From RU20A sp042610495 (GTDB taxonomy: Bacteria > Pseudomonadota > Alphaproteobacteria > Rhizobiales > Rhizobiaceae): a DNA stretch of 64,000 nt. The translations under genes and the position numbers were made by a program. The notes beneath the pieces are model-generated. The model saw only the letters and a list, made by a program, of their open reading frames with translations, made no database searches and was not told the origin of the DNA. The stretch spans positions 806,001 to 870,000 of the forward strand of contig NZ_JBHGAP010000001.1 of NCBI RefSeq assembly GCF_042610495.1, written 5' to 3'. Of the stretch, positions 33,439-42,577 are shown piece by piece (positions within the stretch are counted from its first letter, which is position 1; every line of letters begins with the position of its first letter).

Positions 33439-33930
33439 ATGGATTTGACCTCCCTTGCAACAGTCTGGGCCTTTGTCGGCCTTCTCATCTTCCTCGGCCT
33501 GATGGTGTACCTGAAGGTTCCGGGCATGCTGGCCAAGTCGCTCGACGACCGCGCCAACAAGATCAGCAACGAGCTGGCCGAAGCCAAGCGTCTGCGTGAA
33601 GAAGCCCAGGCGCTCGTCGCCGAGTTCCAGCGCAAGCGCAAGGACGCCGAGCAGGAAGCCGCATCCATCGTCGCCGCTGCCAAGCGCGAAGCCGATGCGC
33701 TGACCGCCGAAGCCAAGGCGAAGACGGAAGAATACGTCGCCCGCCGCACGGCTCTGTCGGAACAGAAGATCCGCCAGGCCGAAAGCGACGCGATCAACGC
33801 CGTGCGTTCCGCCGCCGTCGATCTGGCCATCGCCGCCGCCGAAAAGGTGATTGCCGCCAAGTCCGACGCTTCGACCCAGAACGAGCTGTTCAACAGCGCG
33901 CTCGGCGAAGTCCGCGCCCGCCTGAACTGA
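33439..33930 (+). CDS. atpF: ATP synthase F0 subunit b
   Basis: 163 residues. N-terminal membrane helix (LATVWAFVGLLIFLGLMVYL) and a long helical stalk rich in Ala, Glu and Lys that pairs with b' and contacts the delta subunit of F1. It starts 12 bases after atpG and closes the operon, followed by a strong terminator. Confidence 0.95.
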   Translation: MDLTSLATVWAFVGLLIFLGLMVYLKVPGMLAKSLDDRANKISNELAEAKRLREEAQALVAEFQRKRKDAEQEAASIVAAAKREADALTAEAKAKTEEYVARRTALSEQKIRQAESDAINAVRSAAVDLAIAAAEKVIAAKSDASTQNELFNSALGEVRARLN

Positions 33931-34001
33931 CGCAACCTGAACCGAGCGGGTGCCGGCCGCTGACGCGCGGCGATCCGGATCGGGCAGGAACAGAACACAT
34001 G

Positions 34002-34035
34002 AAAACGCCGGAGTGCTCATGCGCTCCGGCGTTTT
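34002..34035 (+). terminator. Rho-independent terminator of the atp operon
   Basis: A perfect 12-base inverted repeat, AAAACGCCGGAG (34002-34013) and its complement CTCCGGCGTTTT (34024-34035), around a 10-base loop. The flanking A and T runs make it usable in both directions. Confidence 0.9.
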
Positions 34036-34354
34036 GCTGTTGTGGGGTGCCGGTTCCTGGATGACCGGGCCTGAAGCAGGTATCCTGAAAATGTTGCGCG
34101 GTTTCAGGAGAAAGACATGCGAGAACGATATCGACTGCGTGTCGCATCAATCCCGGAACACGCGACAGGCTGCCGTCAGTGGCTGTCACACGCGCGCCGC
34201 CTTTGCAGCGCCCGGCGATGTCCATCCGAAACGCTGTCGCTTCGCAGACCGAGTATGCCCAAAGACCGGATACGGCCATTCGCCGGATCGGGTCTGGCGC
34301 AGAACGAGGGCGTAACCGGCACCTTGTAAGCGCCGGCCACCCGGGAAACGTCTC
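34036..34354. other. No gene seen between the atp terminator and ald
   Basis: 319 bases. A 70-codon frame at 34117-34329 has AGGAG before its ATG, but its third-position GC is clearly lower than in neighbouring genes and its product resembles no family. I see no RNA gene or repeat here. Confidence 0.5.
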
Positions 34355-35473
<1,119 letters not shown>

Positions 35474-35565
35474 TGTGCTCCCTTTCCGCGGCCTTTCCTG
35501 AGGATCGAGAGCCTGACTCCGGAAAGCGGAAATGTCCTTGCAAAGTTTCGGCTGCGAACGCTAAA

Positions 35566-35589
35566 TTCAGAATATCCTGCGAATCTGAA
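35566..35589. promoter_or_regulatory. Candidate Lrp-type operator between ald and its regulator
   Basis: TTCAG (35566-35570) and CTGAA (35585-35589) are an inverted repeat around 14 AT-rich bases, in the shared ald-lrp promoter region. Lrp/AsnC proteins bind such loosely symmetric sites. The location 25 bases before the regulator start suggests autoregulation. Confidence 0.4.
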
Positions 35590-35613
35590 ACGATATGATC
35601 GAAGGAAATTCGA

Positions 35614-36075
35614 ATGTCCGCCCTGGATGCCATCGATACTGCGATGCTGAGAGTGCTTCAGCACCACGGCCGCATTTCCAATGCGGAACTGGCCGAGAAG
35701 GTCGGCCTGTCGCCATCTGCCTGCTCGCGCCGGCTGGATATTCTCGAAAAAAGCGGCGTCATCAGCGGCTATCAGGCGAGATTGTCGCACCGGGCGCTGG
35801 ATTACAAGATCATCGCCATCGTCCACATCTCGCTGTCCGGCCAGTTCGCCAAGACGCTGTCGGAATTCGAGGCGGCGGTCAAACTCTGTCCGAACGTGCT
35901 TGTCTGCTATCTCATGTCCGGCGAATACGACTACATCCTGCGCATCGCCGCGCGCGATCTGGAGGATTACGAGCGCATCCACCGCGACTGGCTCTCCGCG
36001 CTCCCCCATGTGGTGAAGATCAATTCGAGCTTTGCCCTGCGCGAGATCATCGACCGTCCCAATGTCGGCCTGTGA
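35614..36075 (+). CDS. Lrp/AsnC family regulator (AldR-like)
   Basis: 153 residues, the standard length. N-terminal helix-turn-helix (DTAMLRVLQHHGRISNAELA, SPSACSRRLDILEKSGVI) and C-terminal RAM ligand-binding domain with CYLMSGEYDYILRI. Divergent from ald, so probably an alanine-responsive activator of ald and repressor of itself. The ATG at 35614 follows GAAGGA. Confidence 0.92.
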   Translation: MSALDAIDTAMLRVLQHHGRISNAELAEKVGLSPSACSRRLDILEKSGVISGYQARLSHRALDYKIIAIVHISLSGQFAKTLSEFEAAVKLCPNVLVCYLMSGEYDYILRIAARDLEDYERIHRDWLSALPHVVKINSSFALREIIDRPNVGL

Positions 36076-36084
36076 CACCGGCCC

Positions 36085-36465
36085 TCAGTGCGGCCGCGAC
36101 ACGGCCCACAGCCGCCAGGGCGCCCACCAGACGAAATGCGGCGCAAGCTGCTCCGGCACAGGATCGAAGCCATGGGTGCCGCCCGGTCCGCAGCGCAGCA
36201 CGCGAAACAGCGCCATGAACCCGCCGCGCCACAGGCCGAAGCGCGCCACGGCCTCGTAGCCATATTCCGAGCAGGTCGGCGCATGCCGGCAGGACTGGCC
36301 GATGAGCGAGGAGAGCGTGAGCTGGTAGGCGCGGATGAGGACAAGGCCGAAAAGCCGGCCGGGCGTCTTCGGAAAAGCGCCCTGCCAGTTGCGGGAAAAG
36401 CGCCGGGGCGGCGCATCGCTACCCGTCTCCTTGTCGTCGGAGCACATAGGATGCTCGGAGCACAT
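36085..36465 (-). CDS. yidD: Membrane protein insertion efficiency factor YidD
   Basis: 126 residues including a non-conserved 35-residue N-terminus; the second ATG at 36447 is possible. The conserved core is LIRAYQLTLSSLIGQSCRHAPTCSEYGYEAV and LRCGPGGTHGFDPVPE, with the cysteine pattern and membrane-surface helix of YidD, a small peripheral protein that helps YidC insert proteins. It begins two bases after the stop of the Fe-S scaffold gene, so it is coupled to it. It converges with the Lrp-type gene. Confidence 0.9.
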   Translation of the reverse strand: MCSEHPMCSDDKETGSDAPPRRFSRNWQGAFPKTPGRLFGLVLIRAYQLTLSSLIGQSCRHAPTCSEYGYEAVARFGLWRGGFMALFRVLRCGPGGTHGFDPVPEQLAPHFVWWAPWRLWAVSRPH

Positions 36466-36467
36466 GG

Positions 36468-36929
36468 CTAGACGGCAGCCGACGGCGCCAAGGCACCCTC
36501 AGCCTCCGCCTCGATCTGGTCCAGACAGGCGCAGACGGCATCGAAGGTCAGAAGCGTCGAGGCATGCCGTGCCTTGTAATCCTTAACGGGCTTGAGAAAC
36601 CGCATGTCCGAAAACCGCCCCTCGGGTCCCTCCCCCTCAGCGGTCAGCATGGCGACCATGGCCTGGCGGGCCGCACGCACCTCCTCCACGGAAGCGCCGA
36701 CGACATGGGCCGCCATGATGGCGGAGGACGCCTGCCCCAGCGCGCAGGCCTTTACCTCATGGGCGAAATCCACCACCTGCCCGTTCCGCACCGCAAGATC
36801 GACCGTCACCCGTGATCCGCAGAGCTTGGAATGGGCCGATGCGGTCGCGTCCGGTGCAGCAAGCCGGCCGATGCGGCCGATATTGCCGGCAAAATCGAGG
36901 ATGCGGCTGCTGTAGATATCGTCGATCAT
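36468..36929 (-). CDS. Iron-sulfur cluster assembly scaffold protein, IscU/NifU-N type
   Basis: 153 residues. Three conserved cysteines mark the scaffold fold: KLCGSRVTV, KACALGQASS and the last in DAVCACL, with the family blocks GRFSDMRFLKPVKDYKARHAS. Such proteins hold nascent [2Fe-2S] clusters before transfer. The sequence is the divergent SufU-like form common in rhizobia beside yidD, not the canonical iscU. ATG at 36929; an upstream in-frame ATG at 37073 adds no conserved sequence. It is divergent from folE. Confidence 0.85.
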   Translation of the reverse strand: MIDDIYSSRILDFAGNIGRIGRLAAPDATASAHSKLCGSRVTVDLAVRNGQVVDFAHEVKACALGQASSAIMAAHVVGASVEEVRAARQAMVAMLTAEGEGPEGRFSDMRFLKPVKDYKARHASTLLTFDAVCACLDQIEAEAEGALAPSAAV

Positions 36930-37005
36930 CGGTTCGTCCTGAGCGGCCCGTCCGGCCAAGAGGCGGCCGGGCCCTGTCAAAGTTTCAGCATTTCGTCGGC
37001 AGCGC

Positions 37006-37033
37006 TGATCCGTAACGAATTTTGCGCCGTATG
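37006..37033 (+). promoter_or_regulatory. TGATCC-N18-TATG element upstream of folE
   Basis: TGATCC (37006-37011), exactly 18 bases, then TATG (37030-37033). It has the same layout as the three sites in the photolyase cluster. A transcript from here would carry a leader of about 270 bases before folE, containing two perfect inverted repeats. Confidence 0.4.
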
Positions 37034-37114
37034 TCGGAAAAAAGCACAGCGCGTCGCTCACGTGCTCTTTCACGGATATAGCGCCATACTATATGCTATG
37101 TCGTGTTGGGGTGA

Positions 37115-37131
37115 CAGGTCCGCAAGACCTG
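37115..37131. repeat. Hairpin CAGGTC-CGCAA-GACCTG in the folE leader
   Basis: A perfect six-base inverted repeat around five bases, about 180 bases before the folE ATG. Probably an RNA hairpin or operator. Confidence 0.35.
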
Positions 37132-37227
37132 CGGCTGTCGCCTGTTGTTTGGGAAACCGTGCCGGAAGGCATCTGCGACACGAAATGCAGATGTCCGGAA
37201 AGCCCCGGAGCCCGCCAACGGAACCCA

Positions 37228-37244
37228 CACCTGTCTGACAGGTG
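37228..37244. promoter_or_regulatory. Palindrome CACCTGTC-T-GACAGGTG upstream of folE
   Basis: A perfect eight-base inverted repeat with a single central base, 68 bases before the folE ATG. Either a repressor operator or part of a structured leader. Confidence 0.4.
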
Positions 37245-37311
37245 CTCGGCCAGCGGCGTAGCGTCCGAATGATCATCGTCGTACCGCGATCGTCGCGCAA
37301 GAGGCCGTACC

Positions 37312-37932
37312 ATGGATGCCATCGTGAAGAATTTTCCCTCCTTCGCCGACAGCGAAGGGGATCGCCCCACCCAGAAGGAAGCCGAGGACGCGATCCGCGT
37401 TCTCCTGCGCTGGGCCGGCGACGATCCGAACCGTGAGGGCCTGCTGGATACGCCCAAGCGCGTCGCCAAGGCCTACAAGGAACTTTTCTCCGGCTACGAC
37501 CAGGCGCCGGAAGACGTGCTCGGCCGCACCTTCGAGGAAGTGGCAGGCTATGACGACATCGTGCTCGTCAAGGACATCCCGTTCTTCTCACACTGCGAGC
37601 ATCACATGGTGCCGATCATCGGCAAGGCCCATGTCGCCTACCTGCCGAATGGCCGCGTGCTTGGCCTGTCCAAGATCGCCCGCGTCGTCGAGATCTTCGG
37701 CCGCCGCCTTCAGACCCAGGAAACCATGACCTCGCAGATCGCCAGGGCCATCGACGAGAGCCTGCGTCCGCGCGGCGTTGCCGTCATGGTGGAGGCCGAG
37801 CATATGTGCATGGCCATGCGCGGCATCCAGAAGCAGGGCTCGACAACGCTGACGACGACCTTTACCGGTTCGTTCAAGACCGAGCCGGCCGAACAGGTCC
37901 GCTTCATGACCATGATCCGGGGCTTCCGCTGA
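37312..37932 (+). CDS. folE: GTP cyclohydrolase I
   Basis: 206 residues. Converts GTP to 7,8-dihydroneopterin triphosphate, the first step to tetrahydrofolate. Zinc ligands Cys95 and His98 (FFSHCEHHMVP) and Cys166 (EAEHMCMAMRG) are all present, so this is the canonical zinc enzyme. AGAGG lies eight bases before the ATG. The leader contains two inverted repeats and a candidate RpoE-type promoter. Confidence 0.97.
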   Translation: MDAIVKNFPSFADSEGDRPTQKEAEDAIRVLLRWAGDDPNREGLLDTPKRVAKAYKELFSGYDQAPEDVLGRTFEEVAGYDDIVLVKDIPFFSHCEHHMVPIIGKAHVAYLPNGRVLGLSKIARVVEIFGRRLQTQETMTSQIARAIDESLRPRGVAVMVEAEHMCMAMRGIQKQGSTTLTTTFTGSFKTEPAEQVRFMTMIRGFR

Positions 37933-37943
37933 TCTGAAACGCG

Positions 37944-37968
37944 GGGCTCCGGCACCAAGCGGGAGCCC
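37944..37968 (+). promoter_or_regulatory. Hairpin covering the hisI ribosome-binding site
   Basis: GGGCTCC (37944-37950) pairs with GGAGCCC (37962-37968). The GGGAG that should serve as the hisI Shine-Dalgarno (37961-37965) lies in the 3' arm, so folding would hide it. Confidence 0.4.
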
Positions 37969-37971
37969 AGC

Positions 37972-38424
37972 ATGACCATCACCTTCGAACCCGCGCCTTC
38001 CGACAAGCCGACGCTTGAGGAAGGCGTTTTGTTGTCACCGCGCTTCGATGCCCATGGCCTCGTGACGGCCGTGGTGACGGACGCCCGCGACGGCGAACTG
38101 CTGATGGTGGCGCACATGAATGCCGAGGCGCTTTCGCTGACCATAGAGACCGGCATCGCGCATTATTACAGCCGCTCGCGCGGCAAGCTCTGGAAAAAGG
38201 GCGAGACCTCTGGAAATCTCCAGACCGTGCGCCAGATCCTGACAGACTGCGACCAGGACGCCATTTGGCTGAAGGTCGAGGTCGCGGGGCATGACGCGAC
38301 CTGCCACACGGGCCGCCGTTCATGCTTCTACCGCAGCGTCACGCTGGAGAACGGGCAGGCCCGCCTCACCGTGACCGGTGGCGATCCGAGCTTCGACCCC
38401 GCTGACGTCTATGGCAAAAATTAA
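37972..38424 (+). CDS. hisI: Phosphoribosyl-AMP cyclohydrolase
   Basis: 150 residues. Third step of histidine synthesis, opening the purine ring of PR-AMP. Family blocks: LMVAHMNAEALSLTIETGIAHYYSRSRGKLW, KGETSGNLQ, the metal-binding aspartates in TDCDQDAIW and the cysteines in DATCHTGRRSCFYR. It is the stand-alone form without the HisE domain. It starts 39 bases after folE and may be co-transcribed with it; the hairpin just upstream may reduce its translation. Confidence 0.95.
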   Translation: MTITFEPAPSDKPTLEEGVLLSPRFDAHGLVTAVVTDARDGELLMVAHMNAEALSLTIETGIAHYYSRSRGKLWKKGETSGNLQTVRQILTDCDQDAIWLKVEVAGHDATCHTGRRSCFYRSVTLENGQARLTVTGGDPSFDPADVYGKN

Positions 38425-38637
38425 GCATCTGCCCGGTTTCAGCACAGACATTCCGACACTTCATCGAAATGAAACCAAATTTCGGCTTTACTGGTCAGAC
38501 ACCGCTTCTGGCACTGGATTTTTCCCATGAAGATCCCAGCAACCGGCAAAAGCGGCTGCACGGCCCGTTCTGTGGCGACGCAGGCGGGCGGGCAAGGACC
38601 GGCACGCATCTGCGCGGCGGCCTGACTGGAGGGCAAC

Positions 38638-39597
38638 GTGTTGAACTGGAGTTTCCTGCGTACCCAGAGTGCTGACGGCCCAAGCCAGCAGATGGGTGCA
38701 ACCACGCCCCTCATTCCCGAGCCTGCCCCACCCCGCAAGGCAAAGATCGCGCTGGCGCTGGGCGGCGGCGCGGCGCGCGGCTGGGCCCATATCGGCGTCT
38801 TGCGCGCCCTGGACGAAGCCGGCATCGAGGTCGGCATGATCGCGGGCACCTCGATCGGCGCCCTCGTCGGCGGCTGCTACCTCGCCGGCAAGCTGGATGA
38901 ACTGGAGTCCTTCGCTCGCTCTCTGACGGTCCGGCGCATCGCCGGCCTTCTCGATTTCGCCATTGGCGGCGGCGGCCTTCTGGGCGGCCTGCGGCTCACC
39001 AAGCGCATGCAGGAACATCTGCAGGATCTGTCGATCGAACATCTCGACCGCCCCTTCGTCGCCGTCGCGACGGAAATCCAGACAGGTCATGAAGTGTGGA
39101 TCGAGCGCGGCTCGCTCATCACGGCGATCCGCGCCTCCTACGCCCTGCCCGGCATCTTCGAACCCATCAAGTGCAACCACCGCACGCTGGTGGATGGCGC
39201 GCTGGTCAATCCGGTCCCCGTCTCCGTCTGCCGCTCCTACGAGCAGCCGCTGGTCGTCGCCGTGAACCTGCACTACGACCTCTATGGCCGCTCCGCCGTC
39301 GTCAAGCACACGGCCGCAGTTGTCACGCCCGAAGACGAGAAAGCGGCCGCCGCCCACAATCCCAATTCGCGGCTTGGCGTCACCAGCGTCATGGTCCAGG
39401 CGTTCAACATCATTCAGGATCGCATTTCGCGCGCGCGCCTGGCGGGTGATCCACCGGATCTGGCTTTGCTGCCGAAGCTCTCCGATATCGGCCTGTCCGA
39501 ATTCCACCGCGCATCGGAAGCGATTGACCGGGGCTATAATGAGGCCAGCGCCAAGCTGGCCGAGATCCGCCGTATGCAGACGGAAGCCCTGCGCTGA
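38638..39597 (+). CDS. Patatin-like phospholipase (RssA-like)
   Basis: 319 residues from a GTG with GGAGG five bases upstream. Catalytic dyad Ser72 (GTSIG) and Asp186 (VDGAL), with the oxyanion loop GGGAARGWAH. Members hydrolyse acyl esters of lipids; bacterial RssA-like proteins have poorly known physiological roles. No signal peptide, so cytosolic or membrane-associated. The Pro-rich N-terminus (about 35 residues) precedes the domain. Monocistronic between hisI and a convergent CBS gene. Confidence 0.88.
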   Translation: MLNWSFLRTQSADGPSQQMGATTPLIPEPAPPRKAKIALALGGGAARGWAHIGVLRALDEAGIEVGMIAGTSIGALVGGCYLAGKLDELESFARSLTVRRIAGLLDFAIGGGGLLGGLRLTKRMQEHLQDLSIEHLDRPFVAVATEIQTGHEVWIERGSLITAIRASYALPGIFEPIKCNHRTLVDGALVNPVPVSVCRSYEQPLVVAVNLHYDLYGRSAVVKHTAAVVTPEDEKAAAAHNPNSRLGVTSVMVQAFNIIQDRISRARLAGDPPDLALLPKLSDIGLSEFHRASEAIDRGYNEASAKLAEIRRMQTEALR

Positions 39598-39689
39598 TCA
39601 TCGCCTGAAATCCTTGGCACAGAGCGCTTGTGCGTGGTGACGGCATCCCGCCACCACGCCGAAGGGCGCCAGCGCGTCAAGCGTCCGGA

Positions 39690-40124
39690 TCAGCCGGCGA
39701 TATAGGCCTTGATGTGCTCGGCTTCGCGCTCGATCGCCTCGATGTGGTGGCGCACCACGTCGCCGATCGAGATGATGCCGGACAGCCGCCCGTCGCGCTC
39801 CACCGGCAGGTGGCGGGCACGCAGACGCGTCATCTTTTCCATCAGCGTGCCGACCGTCATGTCCTCGGTGCAGCAATAGACATTGCCCCACATGAAGGCG
39901 GAGACCGGCTTTTCGAGGCAGTCCGCACCATGCTTGGCAACGGAAGAGACGATATCGCGCTCGGCGAGAATGCCGACGATGCGGTCATTGCCTTCGACGA
40001 CGATCAAAGCGCCGACATGGTGTTCGTTGAGATAGCGTGCGGCCTGTCGCATCGTGACCTGCGGTCCCACGGTGACGACGTTGCGGCCCTTCTGATCCAG
40101 TATGATCTTGACATTCACGGACAT
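39690..40124 (-). CDS. CBS domain-pair protein
   Basis: 144 residues with two CBS motifs and nothing else: MRQAARYLNEHHVGALIVV, then LMEKMTRLRARHLPVERDG. Such Bateman modules bind adenosine nucleotides and sense energy state. The ATG at 40124 is chosen because GGGAGG lies six bases upstream; the ATG at 40130 directly abuts it. The partner enzyme or channel is not evident from context. Confidence 0.88.
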   Translation of the reverse strand: MSVNVKIILDQKGRNVVTVGPQVTMRQAARYLNEHHVGALIVVEGNDRIVGILAERDIVSSVAKHGADCLEKPVSAFMWGNVYCCTEDMTVGTLMEKMTRLRARHLPVERDGRLSGIISIGDVVRHHIEAIEREAEHIKAYIAG

Positions 40125-40282
40125 GCACATCCTCCCATTGATGTGGCGAAACTTCCGCTCGGGGCTCTCCCTGCCCCGATCATGCGGAAGTGGTCATGGT
40201 GCGCCCGAGATAGGGCGAAATCAAGCACCGATCGCGGACACATTACCGGGAGGTTAACGCGAGGAGCGGCTTTTGGGTCCGT

Positions 40283-41005
40283 TCAGGCCTGACGCGGGTC
40301 GAACAGGCCGAACAGCAGAAAGCCGAAAAGAAAGCCGCCGACATGCGCTTCCCAGGCGATCGGCGCGCCACCGACCGCAAACAGCGAGGCGACGCCGACC
40401 ACCAGATTGGTGATGAACCAGATACCCGTGAAGACCAGCACGGAGCGGTTCGACAGGGCCTCCCCGATGCTCAGTCGCCGGTTGAGATGGGCAAACTGGC
40501 GACTCACCCGCCCGCTTGGCGAAAAGACGAATCGCGCCGCTGCCCCCATCAATCCCGAAACCACGCCCGAGGCACCGATGACCACGCTCATGTCGTTCCA
40601 GTGCATGGCCAGGTGCAGGGCAATGGCGCCAACGGCCGACAGGAGCCAGAAGAGCACGAAGCGCAAGGTCCCGATCCGCCGAACCACCGGCGCGCCGAAG
40701 GCGACCATCCAGAACAGGTTGAAGATCAGGTGCTCGAAGCCGCCATGCAGCAGCGAGTAGGTCACCGGCGACCACAGCCATGCAAGCCCCTGATCGGCCA
40801 GCGGATGGGAGTAGCGCGCCGGCAGGAAGGCAAAGTTGAAGATGAGTTCGGCGTCCTGCTCCGGGCTGAGCAGATAGACGCGCACCAGATGGATGAGGAT
40901 CAGGACCGCGCTCATGACCACGAGCGGCGCAGGCAGGTTGAACGCCGGCTCGCGGCGCGGCGGCTCCGGCGCCAATTCGGGTCTGGTGTCTTCCGTACCG
41001 TTCAT
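40283..41005 (-). CDS. Rhomboid family intramembrane serine protease
   Basis: 240 residues, about six membrane helices. The catalytic pair is present: Ser146 in VIGASGVVSG and His221 in AHVGGFLFG; HGGFEHLIFNLFWM is the conserved loop-forming helix. Rhomboids cleave membrane-protein substrates within or near the bilayer. The ATG at 41005 has GGAG six bases upstream. It is divergent from the PAS-domain gene across 265 bases. Confidence 0.9.
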   Translation of the reverse strand: MNGTEDTRPELAPEPPRREPAFNLPAPLVVMSAVLILIHLVRVYLLSPEQDAELIFNFAFLPARYSHPLADQGLAWLWSPVTYSLLHGGFEHLIFNLFWMVAFGAPVVRRIGTLRFVLFWLLSAVGAIALHLAMHWNDMSVVIGASGVVSGLMGAAARFVFSPSGRVSRQFAHLNRRLSIGEALSNRSVLVFTGIWFITNLVVGVASLFAVGGAPIAWEAHVGGFLFGFLLFGLFDPRQA

Positions 41006-41270
41006 CCCTGGCTCCGCTTCCTCGCGCCCCGCGCTCGCCCGCCGCATCGGCCAGCCGACACGGGATCGCGCCAGTGGCCACGGTCAGGCATCCTGCGCCC
41101 GCCCCGCGATGTCTTATCGAAGCGCCCGGACGCCTGCAAACTGATTTCGCCGCCCGTTCGCGCGCCAGCGCCATGTCGCGTGCGTCCCATCTGGCACGCT
41201 TTTCGCATTGTCCGTATCGACGCCGGAAATCCCGCGTTTGTCTGTTCCATGATGGGGCAGGTTACGGAGA

Positions 41271-41885
41271 ATGACACGAATGCGCACGCCGCTTTCCGCA
41301 AGGCTGTTCCAATACTGGACGGAGCTTCGCGCCGGACGCCCCATGCCGCTTCGCACGCAGATCGATCCGGCCTCCCTCGCAAGCATCCTGCCGGATCTCT
41401 TCATCCTCGAGGCCGAAGCCGATGGCGACCACCGGTTGCGGCTTGCCGGCACGCGCGTCTGCACCCTCTTCGGACGGGAATTGCGTGGCACGCCGTTTAG
41501 CCGCCTGTGGCGCCGCGACCAGCACCGCCAGACCGCCCGCACCGCCCGCCGCGTGCTGGAGGAGGCCAGACCCATGAGCCTGGCGGCTGCGGCAACCACG
41601 CTCCACGACGACCGCCTCCGCTTCGACATCCCCTTGTTTCCCCTTGCGGATCCAGACGGACAGCCGACGCGGCTTCTGGGTGCCATGGACATGATCGGCC
41701 TTCAGATGTCGGAAGCGGCGCTGCCGATTATCGTCTTGGAACAGACCGGGCTTTCCGTCATCGTTCCCCCGCCGGCACCCGCGCCGGACAACGAAAAGGA
41801 CCGCTCCGCAGACCACGACTGGCGATGGAAGGGTGCCGCACGCCGCCTCGGGCCGCTTGGAATTCTCGACGGCGGATTATCGTGA
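41271..41885 (+). CDS. PAS domain-containing protein (PAS_5 family)
   Basis: 204 residues. The opening FQYWTELRAGRPMPLRTQID and LASILPDLFILEAEADGDHRLRLAGTRVCTLFGRELRG are the PAS_5 pattern found across rhizobia and related orders. No output domain is attached, so it may sense a ligand or serve as a protein interaction module. An alternative ATG lies at 41280. It is followed closely by a PilZ gene, suggesting a shared role in surface or motility control. Confidence 0.8.
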   Translation: MTRMRTPLSARLFQYWTELRAGRPMPLRTQIDPASLASILPDLFILEAEADGDHRLRLAGTRVCTLFGRELRGTPFSRLWRRDQHRQTARTARRVLEEARPMSLAAAATTLHDDRLRFDIPLFPLADPDGQPTRLLGAMDMIGLQMSEAALPIIVLEQTGLSVIVPPPAPAPDNEKDRSADHDWRWKGAARRLGPLGILDGGLS

Positions 41886-41968
41886 AAGTCGGTGTATGTG
41901 AGACACCGCGTATTAACCTGCTGGCGCTACAGTCCCGCCTGTACGTTCTCTTGTGCAGGCAGTCCATC

Positions 41969-42577
41969 ATGTATCAGTTCCAGCAGACCGGCGTCTCCCA
42001 GGCGAAGCAGTATGACGAGGGCGCCTTCCAGCGCGTCGGCGTCAGGCTGTCCGGGCGTCTCATGCTGTCCAATCATGAGGAATATGATTGCATGGCGGCA
42101 GAGATGTCGCCGGGCGACGCCGTGATGATGTGCGAAGTCATGCCCCGCAAGGGCGAACGCATCATCGCCTACATGGATCATGTCGGCCGCATCGAGGGCA
42201 CGGTCGCCCGCTTCGCCGATGGCGGTTTTGTCCTGCAGATCGTCGCGCCCGAGCGCAAGCGTGAAAAGCTCGCCGCACAGCTCACCTGGATCGCCAACAA
42301 GCACGAACTCGGCCTGCCCGAAGATCGCCGCCATGATCGTATCCAGCCGCGCCGCACACGCACGACCCTTTCGCGCGAGGATGGCAGCGTCGAACCCTGC
42401 CGCCTGATCGACCTGTCGCTGTCGGGCTGCGCCGTCGATGTCGACAACCGCCCGCCGCTCGGCACGCCGGTCCTGATCGGCTCGATCCGCGGCCGTGTCG
42501 TCCGCCATTTCCAGGAAGGCGTCGCCATCGAGTTCGTCGGTGTCCAGACCCGCGAGACGCTCGTCGAATTTCTCTGA
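41969..42577 (+). CDS. PilZ domain protein
   Basis: 202 residues. The C-terminal half has the cyclic di-GMP-binding signature: the arginines in RRHDRIQPRRTRT, then DLSLSGCAV about 35 residues later, fitting RxxxR and (D/N)xSxxG. The N-terminal half (QRVGVRLSGRLMLSNHEEYDC onwards) looks like a second, degenerate PilZ-like domain without these motifs, a tandem layout seen in some rhizobial proteins. It likely relays cyclic di-GMP, which the GGDEF protein at 7.6 kb could supply. It begins 83 bases after the PAS gene. Confidence 0.88.
   Translation: MYQFQQTGVSQAKQYDEGAFQRVGVRLSGRLMLSNHEEYDCMAAEMSPGDAVMMCEVMPRKGERIIAYMDHVGRIEGTVARFADGGFVLQIVAPERKREKLAAQLTWIANKHELGLPEDRRHDRIQPRRTRTTLSREDGSVEPCRLIDLSLSGCAVDVDNRPPLGTPVLIGSIRGRVVRHFQEGVAIEFVGVQTRETLVEFL

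Noticed and set aside
34117..34329. A 70-codon frame with an AGGAG after the atp terminator
   Set aside because: Third-position GC is near 57 percent, well below neighbouring genes, and the product shows no family pattern. The ribosome-binding site could be chance.
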